DNA of 64,000 bases, taken from positions 1 through 64,000 of the forward strand of contig CAJTVN010000015.1 in the NCBI GenBank assembly GCA_910579685.1, in the 5' to 3' direction. Under the pieces are notes generated by a model that saw only the letters and a program-made list of their open reading frames with translations, was not told where the DNA came from and made no database searches. This document shows, in pieces, positions 1 through 7,444 of the stretch. The stretch's first letter is position 1. The number at the start of each line of letters is the position of its first letter. A program made the translations under genes and the position numbers. This stretch comes from an uncultured Lachnospiraceae bacterium (GTDB taxonomy: Bacteria; Bacillota; Clostridia; Lachnospirales; Lachnospiraceae).

Positions 1-288
1 GGCACTGATCTCAATCCGGATACTTCCGGGAAGACAGATCGTTACAGGCACATCATTGGCTGATGAGTCAGATGATATTTCCTGTTCGGAAGGAAGCCTG
101 GCAAAAACAGGTTCCTCTGGCTGTTCCGGTTTTGGCTGTCCTTTCGTTTGTTTTCTGATCCAATAACTAAAGGTTGATTGTGGGATCTGATGCTTCTGAC
201 ACCATTCTTTTCGGGATAAACCGCTTTCGTGAAAGTCCTGGATACGTTTTGTCCAAAGTTCTGTCTTCGTAAGTTCATTTTCATCCAT
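1..288 (-). CDS. tnpA: IS66-family accessory protein TnpA, cut by window edge
   Basis: The minus strand has an open frame from an ATG at 286-288 to the window edge (96 codons, no stop reached). It begins MDENELTKTELWTKRIQ and continues with GLSRKEWCQKHQIPQSTF and YWIRKQ, the small helix-turn-helix accessory protein of IS66-type elements (IS66 TnpA/OrfA, needed with TnpB for transposition). A GGAGG box lies about eight bases upstream of the ATG. The rest of the element (tnpB and the transposase tnpC) would lie outside the window to the left, so I cannot tell whether the copy is intact. The element end must lie between 289 and about 336, but I could not fix a terminal repeat with only one end visible. 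Confidence 0.85.
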   Translation of the reverse strand, partial: MDENELTKTELWTKRIQDFHESGLSRKEWCQKHQIPQSTFSYWIRKQTKGQPKPEQPEEPVFARLPSEQEISSDSSANDVPVTICLPGSIRIEISA

Positions 289-336
289 AGGCAATACCTC
301 CATAATTTGAAGTGAGTGTATCAGAAATACACATGA

Positions 337-870
337 ATTGACAGATACGGATTATTTCCTACTTACATTGAAGCTTCATTAAATCAACTGATAGACGGAA
401 ACAGGGATTTAGTTATGGATACTATAGATGAGAGTATAACTTATTATAGCAGGAAACCAACAGCTTCCCTTTGGAGCATTGCTGATCGTAGCTATCATTG
501 TCGTGTGTTTTTCTTACATCAACCTTGTTTATACGACAATTACCAACTTTCTGTCCCGAAGGCAGGAAATAGGGATGTTACGGGCGATTGGGTTGAGTAA
601 AAACAGCTTATCAGAATGTTGTATTATAAAGGAGTGATTTATTCAGCATTTGCTACGCTTGTAACATTGATTTTGGGGTCCGGACTCGGTTTCCTGTACG
701 TACAGGCAGTTTTGAAAACAATGAATCCGTATTTCTATTATTCATTCCTGTATCTGGTCGTATTGATATATTTAGCGATTCTGATGATTGTGCAGTTTAT
801 CCTCATTTCCTATACAACGAGAACTTTGAAAAAGCAATCTCTTGTTGAGCAAATCAGAGCGATAGAATAA
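337..870 (+). pseudogene. FtsX-type ABC transporter permease, C-terminal remnant with frameshifts
   Basis: Three successive plus frames read as one protein: 337-about 465 (GNRDLVMDTIDESITYYSRK), then a shift to a frame giving FGALLIVAIIVVCFSYINLV and SRRQEIGMLRAIGLSKNSLS, then a shift at about 612 into YYKGVIYSAFATLVTLILGS and on to the stop at 870. The RRQEIGMLRAIG segment is the hallmark of the cytoplasmic loop of MacB/FtsX-type permeases, and it is followed by two hydrophobic helices, as in the family's C-terminus. The N-terminal membrane helix and most of the extracellular domain are missing and the remnant begins right beside an IS66 end. It is a broken gene; insertion-driven truncation is inferred. 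A sequencing error could explain one shift but not the missing half. Confidence 0.8.
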
Positions 871-885
871 CCGTATGGGATCGGC

Positions 886-935
886 GGGGCGGCGCATGCC
901 GCCCCGAACAAACAAAGATTCAGAGTTTTCTCTGA
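886..935. other. Two hairpins between convergent genes
   Basis: GGGGCGGC-GCAT-GCCGCCCC at 886-905 is a perfect eight-pair stem, and TCAGAG-TTTT-CTCTGA at 920-935 is a six-pair stem. They lie between the permease remnant (plus) and the DUF6062 gene (minus). Neither is followed by a clear T-run on either strand, so they may end transcripts only weakly or act as 3' stabilisers. Confidence 0.4.
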
Positions 936-939
936 CCGC

Positions 940-1701
940 CTATTTATTCATTTTGTAGACCGGATCCGCCGGATAGCCTCCCTTTAGCTTCTGCATCCCC
1001 CTCTGGATCGCATCCCTGGAATTCTTCCAGTCCGCTCCCTCGTTCCGGTAATCAAATTTTTCCACCAGCCAGTCCAGATCCTCCTGCATACGGGCCATGT
1101 TCTTCTCCATCAGCTCGAATACCGCAGGATAAAATTCCTTCTTTTCCTTGTCGTTCAGTCTCGTCTCGGAGGCCTCGCACAGATCCCCGAAATGATGCAG
1201 GCAGAATCCCTTGCTGTTCCTGATCCGGCTGCGGAAATCCTCATCCTTTTTGTACATAAAGAAAAACGTGTCCATATACCTCTCATAGGTGTCCGCAAAC
1301 CGGTTGCAGATATAACAGGACTTCTCCTTTTCCTCCACCCAGAGAGCCACAGGGTTAACGCGCTGGGGATTCTTCTTGAATTTTCCCATGAGAGTGGACT
1401 TGTTAGGAACAAAGTCCTTGAACTGGGATGCCATCTCCCGGTTCATTTTCATGTAATGGGTCTTCAAAATCCACCCGTTGCCAAGGGTGTTTCCGTAATC
1501 AAACATCTTCTTAAAATGCTCCCTGCAGAATCCCGCCTTGTCCGTGGCCTCCCTGACATCACTCTCCATGTAGGAGGAACCGGAACCCAGAACAAAATCC
1601 ATCAGATCCTGCTCCACTTCCCGCTCGATGTAGCAGAAAGGACATTCATCCCCGGCATTGACCGCATCATTCAAAGGTATTGTGTACAGAGTCTCTTTCA
1701 T
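940..1701 (-). CDS. DUF6062 family protein with repeated Cys/His motifs
   Basis: A 253-residue cytoplasmic protein of unknown function (MKETLYTIPLNDAVNAG...), matching the clostridial DUF6062 family by recognition. I prefer the ATG at 1701 because GGAAAGG sits just upstream; a 17-codon extension to 1752 has no supporting signal. Two similar Cys/His sets are visible: CPFC followed later by FCREHF, and CYIC followed by FCLHHF. This suggests two related metal sites. The gene follows a TetR regulator on the same strand with a gap of about 65 bases, so the regulator and this gene probably form one transcript. No enzymatic role can be read from the sequence. Confidence 0.7.
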   Translation of the reverse strand: MKETLYTIPLNDAVNAGDECPFCYIEREVEQDLMDFVLGSGSSYMESDVREATDKAGFCREHFKKMFDYGNTLGNGWILKTHYMKMNREMASQFKDFVPNKSTLMGKFKKNPQRVNPVALWVEEKEKSCYICNRFADTYERYMDTFFFMYKKDEDFRSRIRNSKGFCLHHFGDLCEASETRLNDKEKKEFYPAVFELMEKNMARMQEDLDWLVEKFDYRNEGADWKNSRDAIQRGMQKLKGGYPADPVYKMNK

Positions 1702-1766
1702 CTTTTTTCCTTTCCCACACAGACACTTCGGTTTCCTGTGTGAATCCTTCATTTTGCGCTCTTTGT

Positions 1767-2381
1767 TTATGTGCGCGCTTCCTGATAGGCCATCTTCTTA
1801 AGCTGCTCCAGATACCCTCTGACCTCGCCTCCAAACAGATCCGGCTGGAAGGAGCCGTTATAGAGCTGCTCCGACAGCAGGCCGCTTATTGTAAAGCTGA
1901 TAATGCGGGCGAGCTTGTCCACATCCACATTGCGGTTAAACCGCTCCCGGTTTGCCTTTTCCATAATCTGGCTGTAACGGCCTGGAAGAATATCGCGCTT
2001 CTCCTCCGTAGCCATCAGCGCCTCCCCGACATCCTCTCTCTCACTGGAATTCAGGAACTGAAGCATATACGGATAATTATGCATCATCTGGATCTGAGCG
2101 GAGACAATCTGCCAGATCAGATCAAAAAAATCCGCTTCCTTGCCGGTGACCCCGGTGGACAATTCCAGCATCAGATATCTGACGCTGTAATCATAAATGA
2201 ACGTATAAAGCCCAAGCTTGCTGATAAAATAGTGAAAAAGCAGCCCTTTGCTGATTCCCGCCTCCCTGACAATATCGTCAGTACTGGCATGCTCGTAGCC
2301 CTTGAGTGCAAAAATCTTCAGCGCCGCATTAATCATTCTGTCCTGTTTTTCTTTCTTCAAATCAAAAAATTTATCGTTCAT
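1767..2381 (-). CDS. TetR/AcrR family transcriptional regulator
   Basis: An about 204-residue regulator. The N-terminus has the TetR helix-turn-helix: MINAALKIFALKGYEHASTD, then DIVREAGISKGLLFHYF. The C-terminal half is helical and variable (ligand binding, dimerisation), so the inducer cannot be predicted. The start is uncertain: the frame is open to a TTG at 2417, and ATGs at 2393, 2387 and 2381 are close together; I chose MNDKFFDLKKEKQDRM, which puts the DNA-binding domain at the usual distance. It faces away from the acidic membrane protein gene at 2568, and the 180-base gap between them is the obvious place for an operator. Downstream it is followed by the DUF6062 gene. Confidence 0.85.
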   Translation of the reverse strand: MNDKFFDLKKEKQDRMINAALKIFALKGYEHASTDDIVREAGISKGLLFHYFISKLGLYTFIYDYSVRYLMLELSTGVTGKEADFFDLIWQIVSAQIQMMHNYPYMLQFLNSSEREDVGEALMATEEKRDILPGRYSQIMEKANRERFNRNVDVDKLARIISFTISGLLSEQLYNGSFQPDLFGGEVRGYLEQLKKMAYQEART

Positions 2382-2441
2382 TCCCATCCCCATTTCCGCA
2401 TCCAGCAGCCTTCCCAAACATTGACCTTGCTAGTCGAAATA

Positions 2442-2470
2442 AATATAACACACTTTTCCATTCTCTTCAA
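2442..2470 (-). promoter_or_regulatory. Promoter of the TetR-DUF6062 unit
   Basis: On the minus strand TTGAAG and TATATT are separated by exactly 17 bases. The predicted start point falls about 20-50 bases ahead of the possible tetR starts. The divergent gene at 2568 has only a weak candidate (TTTACA at 2489, TAAAAT at 2514, 19-base spacing). Confidence 0.6.
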
Positions 2471-2567
2471 TTAAATTGGGAAAAATTTTTTACATATTCT
2501 CTTTTCATTTCCGTAAAATAGTATTAAGATATTACTAGATGATAACTGGCCTGAAAGGAGTATTCAC

Positions 2568-3164
2568 ATGTCTAAGAGCTTTGGAAAATTTTTACTTTTT
2601 ACTGCCGTAGCCGGTGCCGCCGCTTATGGCGCATATTCTTATCTGCAGAAGAAAGAGCAGACCGCTTCTCCCGCTGCAAATGATGAGGATGATGATTTCG
2701 ACGATTTCAGTGAAGATCTGGACGAGGATTTAAATTCAGACAAGGAGCGTTCCTACGTGTCCCTGAATCTTGACAAAGCCGAGGCGATCGCCACAGAGGC
2801 TTTCCACAAGGCAAAGGAGATCATTGTTGACTCCATGCATCAGGTAAAGGAAACCGTCAAGTCCGTTGCGGACGCTCAGGAATGCCATACCTCTTTTACC
2901 GATTTATCCGAGGCTCTGAAAAACAATGACAATGCGGCTGACGCTTCGCAGGAGAGCTCTAATGATCCAGATACGGACGCCCCCGGCGAACACGTCCAGA
3001 CCACGGATGCCGCGGATGCGGATCAGACGGACGCCGCCAGCGCTGTTTCCGAACAGGGCTCTGATGGAGAAGCAGATTCCCCACAGGAGAGTGACGCAGA
3101 TCCTTCCGGGGAACAGGTGGAAGAGTTTTTCGATGACGACGACGCCGTCAGAGATGAGAACTAA
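2568..3164 (+). CDS. Single-span membrane protein with long acidic disordered tail
   Basis: 198 residues, not assigned to a named family. Residues about 5-25 (FGKFLLFTAVAGAAAYGAYS) form one short hydrophobic span followed by basic residues, like YtxH-type small membrane proteins. Next comes an Asp/Glu-rich stretch (DEDDDFDDFSEDLDEDL), an amphipathic helix (AEAIATEAFHKAKEIIVDSM), and a tail of about 90 residues rich in Asp, Ser, Ala and Gln that should be disordered. GAAAGGAG precedes the ATG at a good distance. The gene is monocistronic, ends at a strong terminator and faces the TetR gene, so it may be a target of that regulator (inference). It could be a cell-envelope or stress protein; nothing in the sequence decides this. 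Confidence 0.75.
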   Translation: MSKSFGKFLLFTAVAGAAAYGAYSYLQKKEQTASPAANDEDDDFDDFSEDLDEDLNSDKERSYVSLNLDKAEAIATEAFHKAKEIIVDSMHQVKETVKSVADAQECHTSFTDLSEALKNNDNAADASQESSNDPDTDAPGEHVQTTDAADADQTDAASAVSEQGSDGEADSPQESDADPSGEQVEEFFDDDDAVRDEN

Positions 3165-3184
3165 ATGTATTTCAGAAAGCTGAT

Positions 3185-3230
3185 AAAAGAGAACCCGCTC
3201 AGACAGAATGTTTGAAGCGGGTTCTCTTTT
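3185..3230. terminator. Bidirectional intrinsic terminator
   Basis: AAAAGAGAACCCGCT at 3185-3199 pairs perfectly with its complement at 3216-3230, which ends in TTTT. The A-run on the other arm makes it work for the MocR gene on the minus strand too. Confidence 0.9.
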
Positions 3231-3294
3231 GTGTACCCGAAGGAAGACGGCCGCAAAAGCTGACAAACGACCCGGAGAAAAAGACGGCTCTTCC

Positions 3295-4746
3295 CTACTC
3301 GGTTAATCTCTTCCAGGCGCCTTTCAGCCGCTCCACGCCCCTGCGGATCTCCTCCTTTGAAAGCGCTCCGTATCCCAGAAGGATCATTCCCTCGTACCTC
3401 TCACTTCCGGGAACATCTCCCGCAAGAGCGTCCGAGAGGCCGTATATTCTGATTTTCTCCCGCAGGGCCGCCCCGATTAGCGCCTGTTCCGTTATCCCCC
3501 TCTTACTCTTTAACAGCACATGCAGACCCGCATTTTCACCTGAGACGACAAAATCTCTTTCCATTCCCCGAAGCTGCTCCAGCAGAAAATCATGTTTTTC
3601 CCTGTATATTTTTCGCATCTTATTCAGATAGCGCTCAAAGCTGCCGCTCTTTATAAACTCATTCAAAATCCGCTGATCGATTCTCGATACCGTTGAGGCA
3701 TAAAAGCCACAGTTTTCCCTGTATTTCTCCATCAGCGGCAGAGGAAGAACCATATAACTCACACGGATTGCAGGGGCAATGGATTTGGAAAATGTGCCCA
3801 TATAGATCACCTTGCCGGAATGATCCTGGGCCTGCAGTGCGGGGATCGGTTTCCCCTTATACCGGAATTCGCTGTCGTAATCATCCTCGATCAGATATCT
3901 GCCTTCCTGCTTCTGGGCCCATTTTAGGAGTTCCATCCGCCTGCCTATAGGCATCACGATTCCGGTTGGAAACTGATGGGAGGGCATCACATAAGCCGCT
4001 TTGGCTCCCGACCTCTCAAGCTCCGCAACATTGATTCCGTTCTGATCCATGGGAACCGCCTTAATCTCGTAGGCAAAAGACTGGAACACGCAATATGCGC
4101 GCTTGTAGGTCGGGCTCTCCATGGCAATCGGCACATGCCTTCCCAGTATCTTTTCCAGCAGCATCAAAAGATAATCGTTTCCCGCCCCCACGATAATTCT
4201 CTCCGGTTCACAGCTCACGCCTCTTGCCGAATGGAGATACCGGCAGATGGTGGAGCGGAGCTCATAGTCTCCCTGCGCCTGTCCCAGCGCAAACATTTCG
4301 CTGTTTGCGTCCACCAGTATCTCTTTGGTGATCCTCTTCCAGGTGGAAAAGGGGAAATGCTTCATACAGATAGCGTGGGGGGAGAAGTCGTATTCCACCT
4401 CTGTTCCGTCCGCACTTTCGCTCTCTCTGAAATATGCTTTGACTCTGTCCCTCTCCTCTTCCCGCAGAGGAACCGCCTCTGCCAATTCAAACAGCTCGTC
4501 CATACCGCAGACAAAATATCCCCGGCAGGGTCTTGCCTGAATATAGCCCTCGGCAAGGAGCTGGCCGTAGGCCGATTCCACCGTGCTCCTTGCAACCTGG
4601 AGATATTCAGCCAGAGAACGCGTAGAGGGAAGCCTTTCATCCTTCGAAAGCTTCCCCGCCCTTATCTCATTCCGAATATATTCATAGATCTGCTGATAAA
4701 AACATTTTCCGCTATCAGCACTGAGTTCAATCGCCAGCTCATTCAT
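3295..4746 (-). CDS. MocR-type regulator: GntR winged helix fused to aminotransferase-like domain
   Basis: 483 residues. Residues 1-75 form a GntR winged helix (YQQIYEYIRNEIRAGKLSKD, LPSTRSLAEYLQVARSTVES). A linker leads to a fold-type I aminotransferase-like domain with the PLP-lysine region at TFSKSIAPAIRVSYMVLP and the aspartate in LIEDDYDSEFRYKG. MocR/PdxR proteins use the bound pyridoxal phosphate as an effector rather than for catalysis. No pdx genes or transporter lie beside it. The ATG overlaps the stop of the DUF2225 gene by four bases (ATGA), which implies translational coupling with that gene and probably with glnS upstream. The target genes are unknown. Confidence 0.88.
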   Translation of the reverse strand: MNELAIELSADSGKCFYQQIYEYIRNEIRAGKLSKDERLPSTRSLAEYLQVARSTVESAYGQLLAEGYIQARPCRGYFVCGMDELFELAEAVPLREEERDRVKAYFRESESADGTEVEYDFSPHAICMKHFPFSTWKRITKEILVDANSEMFALGQAQGDYELRSTICRYLHSARGVSCEPERIIVGAGNDYLLMLLEKILGRHVPIAMESPTYKRAYCVFQSFAYEIKAVPMDQNGINVAELERSGAKAAYVMPSHQFPTGIVMPIGRRMELLKWAQKQEGRYLIEDDYDSEFRYKGKPIPALQAQDHSGKVIYMGTFSKSIAPAIRVSYMVLPLPLMEKYRENCGFYASTVSRIDQRILNEFIKSGSFERYLNKMRKIYREKHDFLLEQLRGMERDFVVSGENAGLHVLLKSKRGITEQALIGAALREKIRIYGLSDALAGDVPGSERYEGMILLGYGALSKEEIRRGVERLKGAWKRLTE

Positions 4747-5609
4747 GTTGCTGCAGCATTCTTCTCCTTTATTTTTGCAATCAATTCCTGTTTCAGATCC
4801 CTGGCTTTCTCCTTTGTCCGGCTTTTGGTGGTTTTGGAAACCAGCAGGCTGGATATCATCTTTGCGGATATCTCGTACTGTTCAAATTCCATGGCCAGCA
4901 CTGCGATCAGATATTCCAGCGTCTGCTCGTCCATACCGCAGATCGGGAACCGCTCCGTCTGCATGGCCGTGATAAATCCCTCCAGGGCGTTTTTCAGGAA
5001 CTCCGTTTCCTGCTTTTGAATTTCCTCTATCTCTTCTGTGGCATTGTTCCCGGCTTCAGCCAGCCTTTCCCTGTAGCTGCGCAGAAGCCAGCCCGTCTTT
5101 AAGCACACATACGCCTTCTCGCTGGATTTTCCATGTTTGACAATGGTGTTGGCAAGACACAGCTTATGGCGGTCCAGCGCCTCCTCATAGGAATATATCC
5201 CCTCATTCCTGTCAAAAGACTTAAAATTCATGGATATGTTCTCCCTCACCGCCTTGATCTGAGAGGGGGTAAGGCCGCCAAAAAATTTGGTGTGAACCGC
5301 ATATCCACAACAATTACATACTACCACGTCATATTTCAGCGGGTCTATATGCTCATAGACCGGTCTCAAATCCCTGTCCGTGTGAAGCAGTCTTGCCTTA
5401 CTGGAACGGACGGTTTTGGATTTAAATGTCTGATAACAGACCGGACATTCATAAGTTTTGTCGAACAGGAAATCCTCTTCCTTTACCTCAGGAGCCTGCG
5501 CCTCTTTATTCTCTTCAACCGCATCATTCTCCTCCTGGGCCTCAAACAGATCCATATCCTCCAGGTTTTTGAGCCCCAGCTTAGCTAACCCAGATAACAG
5601 CCCGGCCAT
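4743..5609 (-). CDS. DUF2225 family zinc-ribbon protein
   Basis: 288 residues, cytoplasmic. After an acidic N-terminal stretch of about 50 residues comes YECPVC, then VVCNCCGYAVHTKFF: two CxxC pairs that should bind zinc, the signature of DUF2225. The C-terminal half is alpha-helical (GKSSEKAYVCLKTGWLLRSY) and resembles tetratricopeptide-like repeats that are common in this family. The function is unknown. A GGAAGGG box precedes the start. The gene lies 17 bases after glnS and overlaps the MocR gene by four bases, so the three genes appear to be one operon. Confidence 0.82.
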   Translation of the reverse strand: MAGLLSGLAKLGLKNLEDMDLFEAQEENDAVEENKEAQAPEVKEEDFLFDKTYECPVCYQTFKSKTVRSSKARLLHTDRDLRPVYEHIDPLKYDVVVCNCCGYAVHTKFFGGLTPSQIKAVRENISMNFKSFDRNEGIYSYEEALDRHKLCLANTIVKHGKSSEKAYVCLKTGWLLRSYRERLAEAGNNATEEIEEIQKQETEFLKNALEGFITAMQTERFPICGMDEQTLEYLIAVLAMEFEQYEISAKMISSLLVSKTTKSRTKEKARDLKQELIAKIKEKNAAAT

Positions 5610-5626
5610 AATTTATCATACCCTTC

Positions 5627-7339
5627 CTATACTTTCGGCAACACATATGAGCTCTTGAGAGAGACAATCCGGTTGAAAACGAGCTCGCCCTCTGGCGCCC
5701 TGGCATCAAGGCAAAAATATCCCTGCCGCACAAACTGGAAGCTCTCGTAGGGTTTTGCATCCCGAAGGCCGGGTTCCAGACGGCATTCCTTCAGCACAAC
5801 CAGCGAATTGGGATTCAGATTCAGGCTTCCGTCCTCATTGTAAACGCCTTTCTCCTCATCAATAATGTTCTCGTATAACCTAACCTCTGCCCGCACCGCT
5901 TCCCTGGCGGGAACCCAGTGGATCGTCCCCTTCACCTTCCGTCCGGAAAAACCGCTGCCGCTTCTCGTCTCAGGATCGTAGGTACAGTGTACCTCAATGA
6001 CTTTCCCGTTTTCATCCTTCACGCAGCCCGTGCAGGTGACAAAGTAAGCGTTCATCAGCCTTACCTCGTTTCCCGGATACAGACGGAAATATTTCTTCGG
6101 GGGCTCCTCCATGAAGTCTTCCCTCTCAATATAGAGCTCCCGTCCGAAGGGCACCTGTCTTACGCCCATGTCCTCCTTCTCAAGGTTGTTGGCAACCGTG
6201 AGCATTTCGGACTGTCCCTCCGGATAATTATCAATAATCAGCTTCACCGGATCAAGCACCGCCATCATTCTCGGCCTCTTGAGCTTGAGATCCTCCCGGA
6301 TACAGTACTCAAGCATGGCATAATCCGCCGAGGAATTGCTCTTTGAGACCCCGCACAGTTCCACAAACATGCGGATGGATTCCGGCGTAAAGCCCCTTCT
6401 TCGCAGAGCGGCAATGGATACGAGCCTTGGATCATCCCAGCCGTCCACAATGCCGTCCTCCACCAGCTTCTTGATATACCGCTTTCCGGTCACTACATTG
6501 GTAAGGTACATTTTTGCGAACTCGATCTGCTTGGGCGGATGCGGATATTCCAGCTCTCTCACCACCCAGTCATACAGCGGCCTGTGATCCTCAAACTCAA
6601 GCGTACAGATGGAATGTGTGATCCCCTCTATCGCATCCTCAATGGGATGGGCAAAATCATACATCGGATAAATACACCATGTATCTCCGGTATTGTGGTG
6701 TGCCATGTGGGCCACACGGTAGAGAATGGGATCCCTCATATTGATATTGGGCGAAGCCATATCGATCTTTGCCCGCAGAGTCCTCTCTCCATCCGCAAAC
6801 TCACCGTTCCTCATTTTTTCAAACAGCGCAAGGTTTTCCTCTATGCCTCTCTCCCGGTTGGGATCGTTTTTACCGGGTTGTGTAAGCGTTCCCCTGTACT
6901 GCCTCATTTCCTCTGCGGAAAGCTCCGACACATAGGCCTTTCCCTTGCGGATCAGTTTGACCGCACACTCGTACATCTCCTCGAAATAGTTGGACGCAAA
7001 GAAAAGGCGGTCCTCCCAATCCGCTCCCAGCCACTTGATATCCTCCAGAATGGATTCCACGAATTCCGTCTTCTCTTTTGTGGGGTTTGTATCGTCAAAG
7101 CGCATATTAAACTTGCCGCCATACTGTCTGGCAAGTCCGTAATTCAAGAGTATGCTCTTTGCATGGCCGATATGCAGATAACCGTTGGGCTCCGGCGGAA
7201 AACGGGTATGCACCGTATCGTAAACGCCCTCCGCCAGATCTTTATCTATGATCTGTTCAATAAAATTTCTGGAAACCGTCTCCTTTTCCGAGACGCCTTC
7301 CGAAGCTTCGCTTTTCACCATCTCTTTATCGCTCATCAT
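5627..7339 (-). CDS. glnS: Glutaminyl-tRNA synthetase
   Basis: 570 residues, class I aminoacyl-tRNA synthetase that charges tRNA(Gln) directly. The HIGH motif is intact in TRFPPEPNGYLHIGHAKSIL, followed by RFDDTNPTKEK and YDFAHPIEDAIEGITHSICT. The region that holds MSKRKL in the E. coli enzyme reads VVTGKRYIKKLVEDG here, keeping the Lys-Arg pair but not the classical KMSKS wording; it is followed by the conserved DGWDDPRL and LRRRGFTPESIR. The C-terminal anticodon-binding beta-barrels are present (YFRLYPGNEVRLMNAYFVTC). Length is normal for bacterial GlnRS. It heads an operon with the DUF2225 and MocR genes. The presence of gatCAB in the same window is discussed in the findings. Confidence 0.96.
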   Translation of the reverse strand: MMSDKEMVKSEASEGVSEKETVSRNFIEQIIDKDLAEGVYDTVHTRFPPEPNGYLHIGHAKSILLNYGLARQYGGKFNMRFDDTNPTKEKTEFVESILEDIKWLGADWEDRLFFASNYFEEMYECAVKLIRKGKAYVSELSAEEMRQYRGTLTQPGKNDPNRERGIEENLALFEKMRNGEFADGERTLRAKIDMASPNINMRDPILYRVAHMAHHNTGDTWCIYPMYDFAHPIEDAIEGITHSICTLEFEDHRPLYDWVVRELEYPHPPKQIEFAKMYLTNVVTGKRYIKKLVEDGIVDGWDDPRLVSIAALRRRGFTPESIRMFVELCGVSKSNSSADYAMLEYCIREDLKLKRPRMMAVLDPVKLIIDNYPEGQSEMLTVANNLEKEDMGVRQVPFGRELYIEREDFMEEPPKKYFRLYPGNEVRLMNAYFVTCTGCVKDENGKVIEVHCTYDPETRSGSGFSGRKVKGTIHWVPAREAVRAEVRLYENIIDEEKGVYNEDGSLNLNPNSLVVLKECRLEPGLRDAKPYESFQFVRQGYFCLDARAPEGELVFNRIVSLKSSYVLPKV

Positions 7340-7409
7340 TCCCTGCGCCGCTCCTGCCGGCAGCGGCTTTACCTCCTCATTTTCCCTGATAAATCAGTGA
7401 ATCTTTTTT

Positions 7410-7415
7410 ATTATA
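7410..7415 (-). promoter_or_regulatory. -10 element for glnS
   Basis: TATAAT on the minus strand, about 70 bases ahead of the glnS start, with only a weak -35 (TGGAAT) 17 bases away. The short leader leaves no room for a T-box riboswitch. Confidence 0.5.
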
Positions 7416-7444
7416 CCATATTTTTTCTTATTATTCCATCTGTT

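Noticed and set aside
42..284. 80-codon minus-strand open frame
   Set aside because: It is an out-of-frame shadow of the IS66 TnpA gene, which has the ribosome site and recognisable protein.
1192..2474. Long plus-strand open frames opposite the DUF6062 and TetR genes
   Set aside because: Antisense shadows of GC-rich genes; no ribosome sites or recognisable protein.
7340..7444. T-box riboswitch ahead of glnS
   Set aside because: The -10 lies only about 70 bases before the start codon and no AGGGTGGnACCGCG-like box is present.
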